Source: Tenacibaculum aquimarinum
GTDB taxonomy: Bacteria > Bacteroidota > Bacteroidia > Flavobacteriales > Flavobacteriaceae
NCBI RefSeq assembly: GCF_022478115.1
Contig: NZ_JAKGSC010000001.1
Location: 62,001-126,000 of the forward strand
Length of the DNA: 64,000 nt
Reading direction: 5' to 3'
The notes beneath the pieces were generated by a model. That model saw nothing but the letters and a program-made list of their open reading frames with translations, did not search any database and had not been told where the DNA came from. Within the stretch, counting starts at the first letter, position 1. Each line of letters opens with the position of its first letter. Position numbers and translations under genes: made by a program. Shown here piece by piece: positions 54,128 to 62,591 of the stretch.

Positions 54128-54889
54128 CTAAAATTTAATCTGATATGTTTTTTGAACTAATTGTCCATTCTTATAATATTCTGCAATCCAATTGTTACCA
54201 TTTTTAAAAAATACTCCGTCTAAATTTTTAATAAAAAAGAAATCTTTTTTACTAGATTTTAAAATTTGAAAAACTATTGCTGGTTTTGTGTTAACCAATT
54301 GGAAACCATTAGATTTTTTTTGAGCGTATAAAACATTGTTTTCTTCAATTTCTTTTGTTTCTTCTTTTAATTCTATCTCTTTTTCTGGAACAACTTTAAC
54401 TCCTGGGTTTACAATTGGCGGCAAGACTTCTTTAACTTCTGTTTCGTCTTTAAGAGGTTGGTAATTGTAATTTAAATTTTTAACGGAAACAAAAGCATTT
54501 CTTATGGCTTCCTGATAAGCTTTTTTGTAATCTTTACTTTTACTTTTACCTTCAATTGAAGTGAATATAACATTATTAGAACAATCTTTTAATTCTATAA
54601 AATTTGCTATGGAAAGCATTTTAGAAGAATTTTTAACATTTGCCGTTAAAGCTAGACATCTATTAATGGATAAATCGCTAGGTAACTTTTCATCACTTAA
54701 AAAAGCAGTAAAACCATATTTTTTAAACAAAAACTTGGTCAAAGAATTAACTTGATGTTTATCTGGAGAACTTAACCATTCGAACTGTGTTGGAATAATT
54801 ATATATTTATAATTATTGATGCTTTTTTCTTGAGAAAATGCATTTATAGCTAAAAAAAGAAATATTAAATAAATTATTTTTTTAATCAT
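54128..54889 (-). CDS. secreted/periplasmic protein of unknown function
   Basis: 253-aa protein with a signal peptide (MIKKIIYLIFLFLAINAFSQ). Residues ~20-145 look globular with alternating strands and helices (YKYIIIPTQFEWLSSPDKHQ, then NSLTKFLFKKYGFTAF). They are followed by a Glu/Lys/Pro-rich linker (~150-190) and a small C-terminal beta-domain (KPAIVFQILKSSKKDFFFIK, ending in LVQKTYQIKF). I recall similar proteins as hypothetical in flavobacteria. No catalytic motif is seen. It is a single gene sharing the bidirectional terminator with rarA. Confidence 0.72.
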   Translation of the reverse strand: MIKKIIYLIFLFLAINAFSQEKSINNYKYIIIPTQFEWLSSPDKHQVNSLTKFLFKKYGFTAFLSDEKLPSDLSINRCLALTANVKNSSKMLSIANFIELKDCSNNVIFTSIEGKSKSKDYKKAYQEAIRNAFVSVKNLNYNYQPLKDETEVKEVLPPIVNPGVKVVPEKEIELKEETKEIEENNVLYAQKKSNGFQLVNTKPAIVFQILKSSKKDFFFIKNLDGVFFKNGNNWIAEYYKNGQLVQKTYQIKF

Positions 54890-54920
54890 TGTTAGTTGTT
54901 TTTAAATATAAGAATATGAC

Positions 54921-55604
54921 TTAAAGATAGTCTTTTATTTGTTTTAAAGAATTGACAGAAAGTATACCTCCTATTTTGTTTTCAGCAGCTTTAAAGTTAC
55001 AATGTATTGCCATCATACCAAACTCGAGAGCTCCAATAACATCTGCATCATAACTATCTCCAATCATAATACTTTCTTGCGGAATAGTATTTGCTTGATT
55101 TAATGCAAACTCAAATATTTTTGGATTTGGTTTTTTAACACCTACACTTTCAGATGTTATTATTTTATCAAAATAAGAATTTAAACCCGATTTTTTTATT
55201 TTTAAATGTTGTACCTCATCAAAACCATTGGTAATTATGTGCATTTTATATTTTGATTTCAAATAATCTAACAAGTCCAAAGTCCCTTCAAGAAGATAAT
55301 TATAGTTAGGTAAATATTCTATATATAAATCTGCTATTTTATTAATTTTTCCATCTGAAATAGTAAATTCAAGTGCATTAAATGAATCTTTTAATCTACC
55401 ATAACGCAATTTAGATTTACTAACTTTTTCTTCTCTAAAAAGCCTCCAATAATTTAAATTAATTGGCATATAGACTTCTAAAAAATCATTTACTTTGATG
55501 GATATTTCTAATTCTTGAAAGACTTCTTGAAAGGTAAGCTCAGAATTTTTATCAAAATCCCATAACGTATGATCTAAATCGAAAAAAACGTGTTTAATAT
55601 TCAT
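54921..55604 (-). CDS. YjjG-family noncanonical pyrimidine nucleotidase (HAD hydrolase)
   Basis: 227-aa haloacid-dehalogenase hydrolase. The ATG at 55604 is the start (MNIKHVFFDLDHTLWDFDKN); longer versions have an AT-rich, non-conserved extension. Motif I DLDHTLWDF (nucleophile Asp10, acid Asp12), motif II in MHIITNGFDEVQHLKIKKSG (Thr), motif III Lys in GVKKPNPKIFEFAL, motif IV MIGDSYDADVIGALEFGM. The cap domain lies at ~15-90. YjjG of E. coli dephosphorylates pyrimidine nucleotides such as dUMP, helping exclude noncanonical ones. It is divergent from the glycosyltransferase gene at 55679 with only 74 nt between. Confidence 0.88.
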   Translation of the reverse strand: MNIKHVFFDLDHTLWDFDKNSELTFQEVFQELEISIKVNDFLEVYMPINLNYWRLFREEKVSKSKLRYGRLKDSFNALEFTISDGKINKIADLYIEYLPNYNYLLEGTLDLLDYLKSKYKMHIITNGFDEVQHLKIKKSGLNSYFDKIITSESVGVKKPNPKIFEFALNQANTIPQESIMIGDSYDADVIGALEFGMMAIHCNFKAAENKIGGILSVNSLKQIKDYL

Positions 55605-55678
55605 ACGTCTAAAATACTTTAATTTGAATAATATTAGCGTATTTTCGTTTAAATTTATTGTCTTAAATCCTTTAAAAA

Positions 55679-56815
55679 TTGAGTAAGAAACTGCATATTT
55701 TATTTCTCTGCGGATGGTATCCTTCAAAGGTAAACCCTACTAATGGTGATTTTATTCAGAGACATGCAGAAGCTGTAACTTTAGAAAATACAGTTAGTGT
55801 ATTACATGTTGTAACGGATAAAAATTACTCTCAAAATATTGAGTATTCTTTTGAGATAATAAATGGAGTAAAAACACATATTGCTTATGTAAAAGCAACT
55901 AAAAATCCGTTTTTAAAAGGAATTTTATTTTTGAAAGCTTTTAAAACAATTTTAAGTAAAATAAATTCTATTGATTTAGTACACTTAAATGTTTTATATC
56001 CTTTTGGCTTATTTGCTTTGTATTTAAAGTGGTTTAAAAAAAAGAAATACATAATTACAGAACATTGGACTAGATATCTTTATCCGCAAGTAAATGATAT
56101 TAGTTTTATTGAAAAAAACATTTCAAAACTAATATGTAAAAATGCATTTTTAATTTGCCCAGTTTCTACTGAGTTAGAAGATTCTATGTTAAAAAACAAG
56201 TTTAAAGGAAACTACCAAAAAATAGGGAACGTTGTAGATACGTCCTTATTTACACCTAAAAAAAAGACTAATACCGTTTTTAATTTGTTGCATGTATCTA
56301 GCTTATTAGATCATCATAAAAACATTTCTGGTATGTTAAAAGTTGCTAAACAGCTAGAAAATAAAATTGGTGAATTTACATGGAAATTTGTTGGCGGCAA
56401 ACAAGATCAATATCAGGAATTAATAAATACATTAAATTTCTCAAAAGCCAAAATTGAGTTTATTAATCATGTTCCTCAAGAAATATTAGTAACCTATTTA
56501 CAAGAAGCGGACATTTATATTTCGTTTAGTAATTACGAAACTTTTGGAATTGTTATGGCAGAAGCATTATCTTGTGGAGTTCCTGTTATTTCTACAAATA
56601 CCGGTATTTTAAATGAACTTGAGCAAAACGAAGAATTTTATAAAATTATATCTATTAAAGATAAAGTTGCTTTATTGGAAGAAATCGAAAATTTTAAGCA
56701 GGCTTCAAAGAAAGGTGATCAACTTAAAATGCATGATTTTATCGTAAAAAACTACAGTAAAAAAGCAATATCTAATCAATTTTCTGAGATATATCATAAA
56801 TCTTTAAAAGCATAA
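55679..56815 (+). CDS. glycosyltransferase family 4 (GT-B fold)
   Basis: 378-aa cytosolic glycosyltransferase using a nucleotide-sugar donor. The start is TTG at 55679 (MSKKLHILFLCGWYPSKVNP); there is no ATG in frame before the first conserved block. The N-terminal acceptor domain holds NPTNGDFIQRHAEAVTLENT. The C-terminal domain has LLHVSSLLDHHKNISGMLKV (~205-224) and the retaining-GT E-x7-E motif in SNYETFGIVMAEALSCGVPV (~283-302). It is followed after 1 nt by a flippase gene, so the pair likely builds and exports a lipid-linked surface glycan. Confidence 0.88.
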   Translation: MSKKLHILFLCGWYPSKVNPTNGDFIQRHAEAVTLENTVSVLHVVTDKNYSQNIEYSFEIINGVKTHIAYVKATKNPFLKGILFLKAFKTILSKINSIDLVHLNVLYPFGLFALYLKWFKKKKYIITEHWTRYLYPQVNDISFIEKNISKLICKNAFLICPVSTELEDSMLKNKFKGNYQKIGNVVDTSLFTPKKKTNTVFNLLHVSSLLDHHKNISGMLKVAKQLENKIGEFTWKFVGGKQDQYQELINTLNFSKAKIEFINHVPQEILVTYLQEADIYISFSNYETFGIVMAEALSCGVPVISTNTGILNELEQNEEFYKIISIKDKVALLEEIENFKQASKKGDQLKMHDFIVKNYSKKAISNQFSEIYHKSLKA

Positions 56816-56816
56816 T

Positions 56817-58082
56817 TTGAAACTCTTAAAGAACTATATTCAAAATTTCTTAAACAGATCTGGTAGTTATGTCTTTATGGCTACCATAATTTCTAGGTTC
56901 TTATCTTTTTTAGCTTCTTGGGTTGCATTACAACTTATACCAAATAAAGAATTAGGAGTTGTGTTATTTGCTTTTAACATTATATCCTTTATTATTCCGT
57001 TTAGTGGACTAGGGTTAAGTCAAGGGTTAATTAGATACGGAGCTTTATTAAAAACAAAACAAGAGAAAGACAACCTATTTTCTTATACGTTTAAAAAAGG
57101 GGTTTTTGTTTCATTATTGATGATTTTATCAATAATTATTACAAGTTATTTTATCCCTTTTGAGTTTGAAAACACTTATAAATTTTTAGCTCTTTTATCT
57201 TTTCTGGTACTTCCGATGTTTGCTTTCGAAATGCTAAAAATTAAATTTAGACTAGAACATAATAATAAACAATTTGCTTTTACTGAAATTCTTTACAACA
57301 CAATTTTAATTATACTTGTATTTGTTTTAAGCTCCTTATACAGAGAAATAGGTTACGTTTTTGCGTTACTTTTAGCACCAACAATTACTGTTTTAGCACT
57401 TTACAAGAATAGTAGTTTTACACTAAAAACAACACTAAAACCATCAATTGTAGATATTTCGTTTTGGAAGTATGGTTTTTTCGCAAGCTTGGCTAATGTA
57501 GCAACACAATTACTTTTTGTTATAGATGTTTTCTTAATTGGTTATCTTTTAAAAGATGCAGAGATGGTTACTAATTACAGATATGTATCTATAATTCCAT
57601 TTAGTATTTTGTTTTTACCAAGAGTTTTTATAGCAACGGATTTTGTTGCTTTTACTGAAAAAATTTACAATAAAAAATACATTTTCAACTATATAAAAAG
57701 TTACATGTTGTTGTTTTTTATTGTTAGTATCCTTTTGCTTTTGTTTTCAGTTTTATTTGCTGAAGAAATTCTATCAATATTTGATGACAGTTTTATACAA
57801 TTTTCTAGTAGTTTTATAATCTTAACCATTGGTGTTTGTGGAATTTTGCTACTTAGAGGTTTATTTGGAAACCTACTATCTTCAATTGGTAAAGCGCATG
57901 TAAACTATTATATTATATCTGTTGCTTTAATAATAAACGTAATTAGCAACTATTATTTAATTCCAAATTTTGGTATAAAAGGCGCGGCAATTACCTCTGC
58001 TTTATTAATGTGGTTTACTGGTATTACTTCAGCAATATGTTTTGCAATTTTATATAAAAAAGAAGTGAATACTACTTCTTAA
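56817..58082 (+). CDS. oligosaccharide flippase (Wzx/MATE-like)
   Basis: 421-aa inner-membrane flippase of the MVF/MATE superfamily with about 12-14 hydrophobic segments. The start is TTG at 56817 (MKLLKNYIQNFLNRSGSYVF), right after the glycosyltransferase stop; the first in-frame ATG would cut 20 residues. Conserved features: SRFLSFLASWVALQLIPNKE (~26-45), GLGLSQGLIRYG (~65-76), LLSSIGKAHVNYYIISVALI (~355-374) and PNFGIKGAAITSALLMWFTG. It should flip lipid-linked oligosaccharides made by the upstream glycosyltransferase and others. Its end overlaps the convergent FemAB-like gene by 11 nt. Confidence 0.85.
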   Translation: MKLLKNYIQNFLNRSGSYVFMATIISRFLSFLASWVALQLIPNKELGVVLFAFNIISFIIPFSGLGLSQGLIRYGALLKTKQEKDNLFSYTFKKGVFVSLLMILSIIITSYFIPFEFENTYKFLALLSFLVLPMFAFEMLKIKFRLEHNNKQFAFTEILYNTILIILVFVLSSLYREIGYVFALLLAPTITVLALYKNSSFTLKTTLKPSIVDISFWKYGFFASLANVATQLLFVIDVFLIGYLLKDAEMVTNYRYVSIIPFSILFLPRVFIATDFVAFTEKIYNKKYIFNYIKSYMLLFFIVSILLLLFSVLFAEEILSIFDDSFIQFSSSFIILTIGVCGILLLRGLFGNLLSSIGKAHVNYYIISVALIINVISNYYLIPNFGIKGAAITSALLMWFTGITSAICFAILYKKEVNTTS

Positions 58083-58977
58083 AAAAACGTATAAACTTAG
58101 GTAAGTTATTCTTTTTTAATTGCTGATAAGTTTCTGTTTTAGCTCCAAAACTGTTAAAGTATTTAGCAATAGAACTTATTGAAGAACCTCCAAAACCAAA
58201 TTCTTTAAAACCATTTCTATATTTAAAAATAGCGCGATCGATTAAAAAAGTATTTGCTCCGTTTTTACGATTTTTAAAATCCGTTGAAGAAACTAATATT
58301 GAAACCCTGTCTACATCTTTTAAAAAAAATCCTGAAGCAACTAGTTTATTATCGCTATCGTAAATAGAAAGCAACTCTCCTACTCTTCTTTCTATACAGG
58401 TTTGCATAAGTTTTAATAAGTTTCCGTAATCTTTTTCTGTAATTCCTTTAGCTTTCTTACCTATATTCTCTTTAAAAAGTTGAATTAAATTTGCAGGATT
58501 ATCATTCCATTTTTCTGTTAAATCTGCTTTTTTAGCTCTTCTTAAATCTTTTTTTCTATCGCTTTTATAGTTCTTAAAAATAGTTGCATCATCGAAGTTT
58601 AAGGTTAAATATTGTAAATATCTATCTAAACAACTATCTTGAAACATTGTAAAAGAATTTTTAGAATTCATTCTTAAATCTGTGTATTTAAATTCATCGA
58701 ATAATTCAATTAAAAACTCATTTTCATCAATAATTTCTGTTGAAAAAATACCGAGCTGTAATGTCCACAATGGTTGATATGCATATTTTATTAAGTATTT
58801 CCTTCTCCAAGTAACTGGCATTACCGCTTCATAATCTTCCAAGACAAAAACGCTCCAATTATCTGTAACAATATCTAAATACCATGAGAACGCAAAAATG
58901 TTGCTTTGCTGTGCATTTTGTATACAAGCATCGTATTTTTCAACATCAATATGTTTGCGTTCAACTAAACGAATCAT
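58072..58977 (-). CDS. GNAT/FemAB-like acyltransferase
   Basis: 301-aa cytosolic protein with two GNAT-like halves, as in FemAB/BioF2-like acyltransferases. N-terminal half: SNIFAFSWYLDIVTDNWSVF (~29-48) and MPVTWRRKYLIKYAYQPLWT. C-terminal half: a basic helix FKNYKSDRKKDLRRAKKADL (~128-147), then GELLSIYDSDNKLVASGFFL (~200-219) and YRNGFKEFGFGGSSISSIAK (~255-274). It probably transfers an acyl or amino-acyl group onto a cell-envelope precursor. It lies 2 nt after the polysaccharide deacetylase gene, in one operon. Acceptor and donor are unknown. Confidence 0.78.
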   Translation of the reverse strand: MIRLVERKHIDVEKYDACIQNAQQSNIFAFSWYLDIVTDNWSVFVLEDYEAVMPVTWRRKYLIKYAYQPLWTLQLGIFSTEIIDENEFLIELFDEFKYTDLRMNSKNSFTMFQDSCLDRYLQYLTLNFDDATIFKNYKSDRKKDLRRAKKADLTEKWNDNPANLIQLFKENIGKKAKGITEKDYGNLLKLMQTCIERRVGELLSIYDSDNKLVASGFFLKDVDRVSILVSSTDFKNRKNGANTFLIDRAIFKYRNGFKEFGFGGSSISSIAKYFNSFGAKTETYQQLKKNNLPKFIRFFKK

Positions 58978-58979
58978 AT

Positions 58980-60284
58980 TTATTTATTTACAATTTTTAA
59001 CATAGAACCATACAAACGTCCCCAACCTTTCCAACGTAAATAATTACTTAAACTCTCGTTATGAAACAAGGTTATAAAGGTTCCGTTTACGTGTTTTACT
59101 TCGTTTTTTAAATCACGAATTCTACCTAAAGATTGTTTTGGAGTTAACTTCATATAATCGTTTAAAGTTGTATCCATTACTGCAAAAGGAAATATTTTTA
59201 AAGGTGTTTGAATTTCAAAATCTAAATCGTAAAAATAAAATGGCGTACAAGTACTTGCCCTAAAACCAACATGACTTGCGTAACCCATAGAATAGTCTTC
59301 TTCTATTTCTAAATCTATTAATATTTGATAGGTTTCTGGTAAATCGAATTTTAAAAAATGTTGTCGAGATCGTTTTATTGGCATATTAGTAATGCTTTCT
59401 AAACGTTTTTTCTCTTTCTTTAGAAGTTGTAAATTATTCATTGTAAAATATGAAGGATGTAAACCAACTCTTGCATAATCTACCATATCTTTAATAAGCA
59501 ACCTGAACTTGTTTTTAGCTGCTGAAATATTTGTATCAAACGTTGTATAATCTCCAATTAAAAAGAAGAAAATAGTTCTTACTTCTAATTCTTTTTTTAG
59601 GTTGATAATTTTCTCAAAAGTATCAAAAGGATCTTTTTTAAAACCTGCTCTAACTGCAAATCTATCCCAAATATTAAAAATCTTTAATTTGTAGAAGTCA
59701 TTTAAAAATCCGCCAATAGTTCTTACAAAACCTTTATGCTTGTATGCATACGCATTATCTACATCAATGGTAGAAATATAGTTATATTCTCTTTTTTTGT
59801 ACGGATGCTCTGGAAATTTTTCTTGTAATACTGATAAGAATTTATACGCCCAAATGTCTATAACTGGTTTTTCTAAAAAACCTTTATTAAAAGCTAAACT
59901 TTGGTCTGCTGTGTAACGCCCATGTTTATCTTTAACGTGTGGTAAATATTCTTCGTAACGGGTTATTAAATAAAAACTTGCTGCAAAAATATCAAACGGA
60001 ATAGCCGATTTTGCGCCAGATGGAAAAAAACAAGGAATCTCTTCCCATTTTTGAATGGTAATATCTACATCATTAACACCTTGTTCAAATAGTAAATCGT
60101 TACTTTTAATAAAAAACTCACTCCCTAAAGGTACTTTTGTATAGGACATTTTAGCGCCACTATGTGCCACAAAGTCTTCAATTTTTGTTGTAAAATCGAT
60201 AGATATAAGCAATGTTCTGGTAAAGATGTGCTTAAATATATAGCGAAGTCTTGGAGTAATTTTATGTGTGTAAACTAATATCAT
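58980..60284 (-). CDS. polysaccharide deacetylase family protein (DUF7033-type)
   Basis: 434-aa protein with an N-terminal domain (~1-140) typical of flavobacterial polysaccharide deacetylase relatives and a NodB-like barrel after ~150. Motif 1 is YNYISTIDVDNAYAYKHKGF (~167-186; metal Asp), motif 2 DYARVGLHPSYFTMNN (~270-285; His and Ser), and a later His/Asp region in DLDFEIQTPLKIFPFAVMDT (~356-375). The Trp-Gly end (LRWKGWGRLYGSML) matches relatives. It would deacetylate a surface or storage glycan. No signal peptide is seen, so it acts in the cytosol or at the inner membrane. It is first in a two-gene unit with the FemAB-like gene. Confidence 0.82.
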   Translation of the reverse strand: MILVYTHKITPRLRYIFKHIFTRTLLISIDFTTKIEDFVAHSGAKMSYTKVPLGSEFFIKSNDLLFEQGVNDVDITIQKWEEIPCFFPSGAKSAIPFDIFAASFYLITRYEEYLPHVKDKHGRYTADQSLAFNKGFLEKPVIDIWAYKFLSVLQEKFPEHPYKKREYNYISTIDVDNAYAYKHKGFVRTIGGFLNDFYKLKIFNIWDRFAVRAGFKKDPFDTFEKIINLKKELEVRTIFFFLIGDYTTFDTNISAAKNKFRLLIKDMVDYARVGLHPSYFTMNNLQLLKKEKKRLESITNMPIKRSRQHFLKFDLPETYQILIDLEIEEDYSMGYASHVGFRASTCTPFYFYDLDFEIQTPLKIFPFAVMDTTLNDYMKLTPKQSLGRIRDLKNEVKHVNGTFITLFHNESLSNYLRWKGWGRLYGSMLKIVNK

Positions 60285-60286
60285 TC

Positions 60287-60332
60287 TGTTCAGTTAGCAG
60301 TTGGCAGTTGCAGTTTTCAGTCAGTCGCTTAC
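60287..60332 (+). repeat. short CAGTT-rich repeat block
   Basis: About five imperfect units CAGTTAG, CAGTTGG, CAGTTG, CAGTTTT, CAGTCAGTCG in the gap between the deacetylase start and the radC end. It is a minor intergenic repeat, with no clear function. Confidence 0.45.
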
Positions 60333-60344
60333 TAAAACTGTAAA

Positions 60345-61031
60345 CTATATTAATCCTTCATCTGCGAAGCTAAAATACGCTTTTTCGGTTATTATTAAAT
60401 GATCTAGCAATGTAATATCTAGGGTTATTGCTGCTTGTTTTATTTTTTGAGTTAATGTCTTGTCTGAATTACTTGGTTGTAGTTTTCCTGACGGATGATT
60501 ATGACAAACAATCATACCAATTGCAGATAGTTCTAAAGCTCTTTTACACAACAATCTAACATCTACCAAAGTTGCAGTTAAACCTCCTTTACTAATTTGA
60601 TGTTTCTCTAATACTTTGTTAGCATTATTGAGATATAAAACCCAAAATTCTTCGTGAGCTAAATCTCCAATTACAGGCTGCATTATTTTAAATGCACTAT
60701 TACTACTTGTTATTTTTGGGTTTATTGAAGTTTCTTCAAACTGTCTTCTTTTGCCTAATTCTAAAGCCGTTATTATTGAAATTGCTTTAGCTTCTCCTAT
60801 TCCTTTAAAAACTTGTAATTCTTCTACAGATAAACGCGACAACTTGTTTAAATTATTATTTACCGATTGTAAAATTCTTTTGGATAATGCTACGGCACTT
60901 TCTTGCCTATTTCCTGAGCCTATTAATATGGCAATTAGTTCTGCATCGGATAATGCTGCTTTTCCTTTTGAAACTAGTTTTTCTCGCGGTCGATCATCTA
61001 AAGCCCATGACTTTATAGTTAACTTTTCCAT
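60345..61031 (-). CDS. radC: RadC-family JAB1/MPN domain protein
   Basis: 228-aa protein with a helix-hairpin-helix domain (LQVFKGIGEAKAISIITALE, ~62-81) and a JAB1/MPN metalloprotease-like domain. The metal motif is VCHNHPSGKLQPSNSDKTLT (~173-192, His-x-His...Ser...Asp). The ATG at 61031 (MEKLTIKSWALDDRPREKLV) is the start; upstream sequence encodes a dispersed repeat, not protein. RadC's role is unclear: it was once assigned to DNA repair, but E. coli data do not support that strongly. The -7 box TATCTTTG lies 17 nt upstream. Confidence 0.9.
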   Translation of the reverse strand: MEKLTIKSWALDDRPREKLVSKGKAALSDAELIAILIGSGNRQESAVALSKRILQSVNNNLNKLSRLSVEELQVFKGIGEAKAISIITALELGKRRQFEETSINPKITSSNSAFKIMQPVIGDLAHEEFWVLYLNNANKVLEKHQISKGGLTATLVDVRLLCKRALELSAIGMIVCHNHPSGKLQPSNSDKTLTQKIKQAAITLDITLLDHLIITEKAYFSFADEGLI

Positions 61032-61048
61032 TTTTTTAGCTTTTTTAA

Positions 61049-61056
61049 CAAAGATA
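61049..61056 (-). promoter_or_regulatory. -7 box of radC
   Basis: TATCTTTG on the minus strand (61056-61049), 17 nt before the ATG. No TTG at 17-23 nt upstream. Confidence 0.45.
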
Positions 61057-61104
61057 GTAAATGAGATTTTAGTTAGCTTTATTGCAAAAAATCCATAGAT
61101 ACGT

Positions 61105-61187
61105 TTAGCCCTGATTGAGGCATTTGTTGAAGCTCTTTTGTGAAGCATGAACAAAAAGCGACTGCCGAAAGCAGGAAATAGCTTCTT
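61105..61187 (+). repeat. Flavobacterial intergenic RNA-like element, copy 2
   Basis: TTAGCCCTGATTGAGGCATT, stem GCTCTTTTGT/ACAAAAAGC, then GCCGAAAGCAGGAAATAGCT and TCT. The blocks match the copy at 14436-14518 over most of their length and lie in the 213-nt gap between radC and trkA. Copy 1 and copy 2 have the same strand orientation. Confidence 0.55.
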
Positions 61188-61214
61188 AAAAATAGTTTTA
61201 TTTATGTAAAACCG

Positions 61215-61222
61215 TATCTTTG
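61215..61222 (+). promoter_or_regulatory. -7 box of trkA
   Basis: TATCTTTG at 61215-61222, 22 nt before the ATG at 61245. The -33 half would fall just after the RNA-like element; no exact TTG. Confidence 0.5.
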
Positions 61223-61244
61223 TATTCTATTCTTATTCATACTT

Positions 61245-62591
61245 ATGAAGATTATTATAGCTGGAGCTGGTGATGTTGGCTTCCATTTGGCTAAATTACT
61301 GTCCTATGAATCTCAAGACACTTATGTGATTGATTTTGATGGAGATAAACTAAATTATATTAATAATAATTTGGATGTTATCACTAAAAAAGGTGATGCT
61401 ACTTCTGTTAAATTACTGAAAGAAATTGGTGTAGAATCTGCCGATTTATTGCTTGCAGTTACTGAAAGTCAGAACACAAATTTCACCATTTCTGTGATTG
61501 GTAAAGCTTTAGGAGCTAAAAAAACTATTGCCAGAATTAAAAATCAGGAGTTTTTAGAAACAAAAGATGTTAATTTTAAAGATTTTGGTGTAGATTTTAT
61601 GATTTCGCCACAAGAATTGGCTGCAGATGAGATTAAAATGCTTTTAAATCAATCTTCATTTAACGATACAGTTGCTTTTGAAAACGGGCTTTTTAATGTG
61701 ATGGGAACTTCTCTTACGTATAAATCTCCAATTGTAGATTTAACTGTAAAGGAAGCTAAAGATAAGTTTAATATGGTAGATTTTATTACCATTGCTATTA
61801 AACGAGAAGGTGTTGCACAAACTATAATTCCGCGTGGAGATACTGTTTATAAAATGTCTGACCAGGTTTATTTTTCTGTACCAAATTATAGTTTAGATAA
61901 ATTATACCCAATAATTGGTAAAGAGCATTTAGATATAAATAATGTTATGATTTTGGGCGGAAGTGGAATAGGACAAAAAACTGCCAGAAATCTTTGTAAA
62001 GATAATTTTAAGGTTAAACTTATAGAAAAGAATAAAAACAAAGCTATACGTTTGGCCGAAGAACTTTCTAATACGCTAATTATTAATGGAGACGGACGTA
62101 ACTTAGAACTTTTAGAAGAGGAAAGTATTAGACAAATGGACGCTTTTATTGCCGTAACAGGAGATTCTGAAACCAATATAATGTCTTGTTTAGTAGCAAA
62201 ATCTAAAGGTGTGAAAAAGACAATTGCCTTAGTTGAAAATATGGATTATATCAATATTTCTCAAACTATTGGAATTGATACACTTATTAATAAAAAATTA
62301 ATTGCCGCAAGTAATATTTTTCGTCATATTAGAAAAGGAGAAATTTTAGCATTGGCAAACTTACATAATATTGATGCCGAAGTATTTGAGTTTGAAGTAC
62401 AACCAAATGCTAAGGTTACCGAAAAACCTATTAAAGAACTTCGTTTTCCTCGTGAAGCCGTTTTTGGTGGAATTATTAGAGATGAAAAAGCATTAATGTC
62501 TTTTGGTGATATGCAAATACAAAATGGCGATAAAGTTATTGTATTCTGTTTACCAGAAGCTATAAGTACTGTTGAAGAATTGTTTAACTAA
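61245..62591 (+). CDS. trkA: Trk potassium uptake regulator TrkA
   Basis: 448-aa peripheral inner-membrane protein that gates TrkH by binding NAD(H) or ATP. It has two RCK_N-RCK_C units: first Rossmann MKIIIAGAGDVGFHLAKLLS (~1-20) with Asp-containing YVIDFDGDKLNYINNNLDVI; second Rossmann NVMILGGSGIGQKTARNLCK (~229-248) with KVKLIEKNKNKAIRLAEEL. TrkA_C domains lie at ~140-220 and ~365-448. The length fits full-length TrkA (458 aa in E. coli). Its stop codon overlaps the trkH start (TAATG), a firm sign of coupling. Confidence 0.96.
   Translation: MKIIIAGAGDVGFHLAKLLSYESQDTYVIDFDGDKLNYINNNLDVITKKGDATSVKLLKEIGVESADLLLAVTESQNTNFTISVIGKALGAKKTIARIKNQEFLETKDVNFKDFGVDFMISPQELAADEIKMLLNQSSFNDTVAFENGLFNVMGTSLTYKSPIVDLTVKEAKDKFNMVDFITIAIKREGVAQTIIPRGDTVYKMSDQVYFSVPNYSLDKLYPIIGKEHLDINNVMILGGSGIGQKTARNLCKDNFKVKLIEKNKNKAIRLAEELSNTLIINGDGRNLELLEEESIRQMDAFIAVTGDSETNIMSCLVAKSKGVKKTIALVENMDYINISQTIGIDTLINKKLIAASNIFRHIRKGEILALANLHNIDAEVFEFEVQPNAKVTEKPIKELRFPREAVFGGIIRDEKALMSFGDMQIQNGDKVIVFCLPEAISTVEELFN

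Noticed and set aside
55605..55727. N-terminal extension of the YjjG-like gene to 55727
   Set aside because: It would overlap the divergent glycosyltransferase start, and HAD motif I belongs close to the N-terminus.
61032..61154. N-terminal extension of radC to 61154
   Set aside because: The extra 41 codons run through the dispersed RNA-like element and the -7 box; family members start at MEKLTIKSWA.
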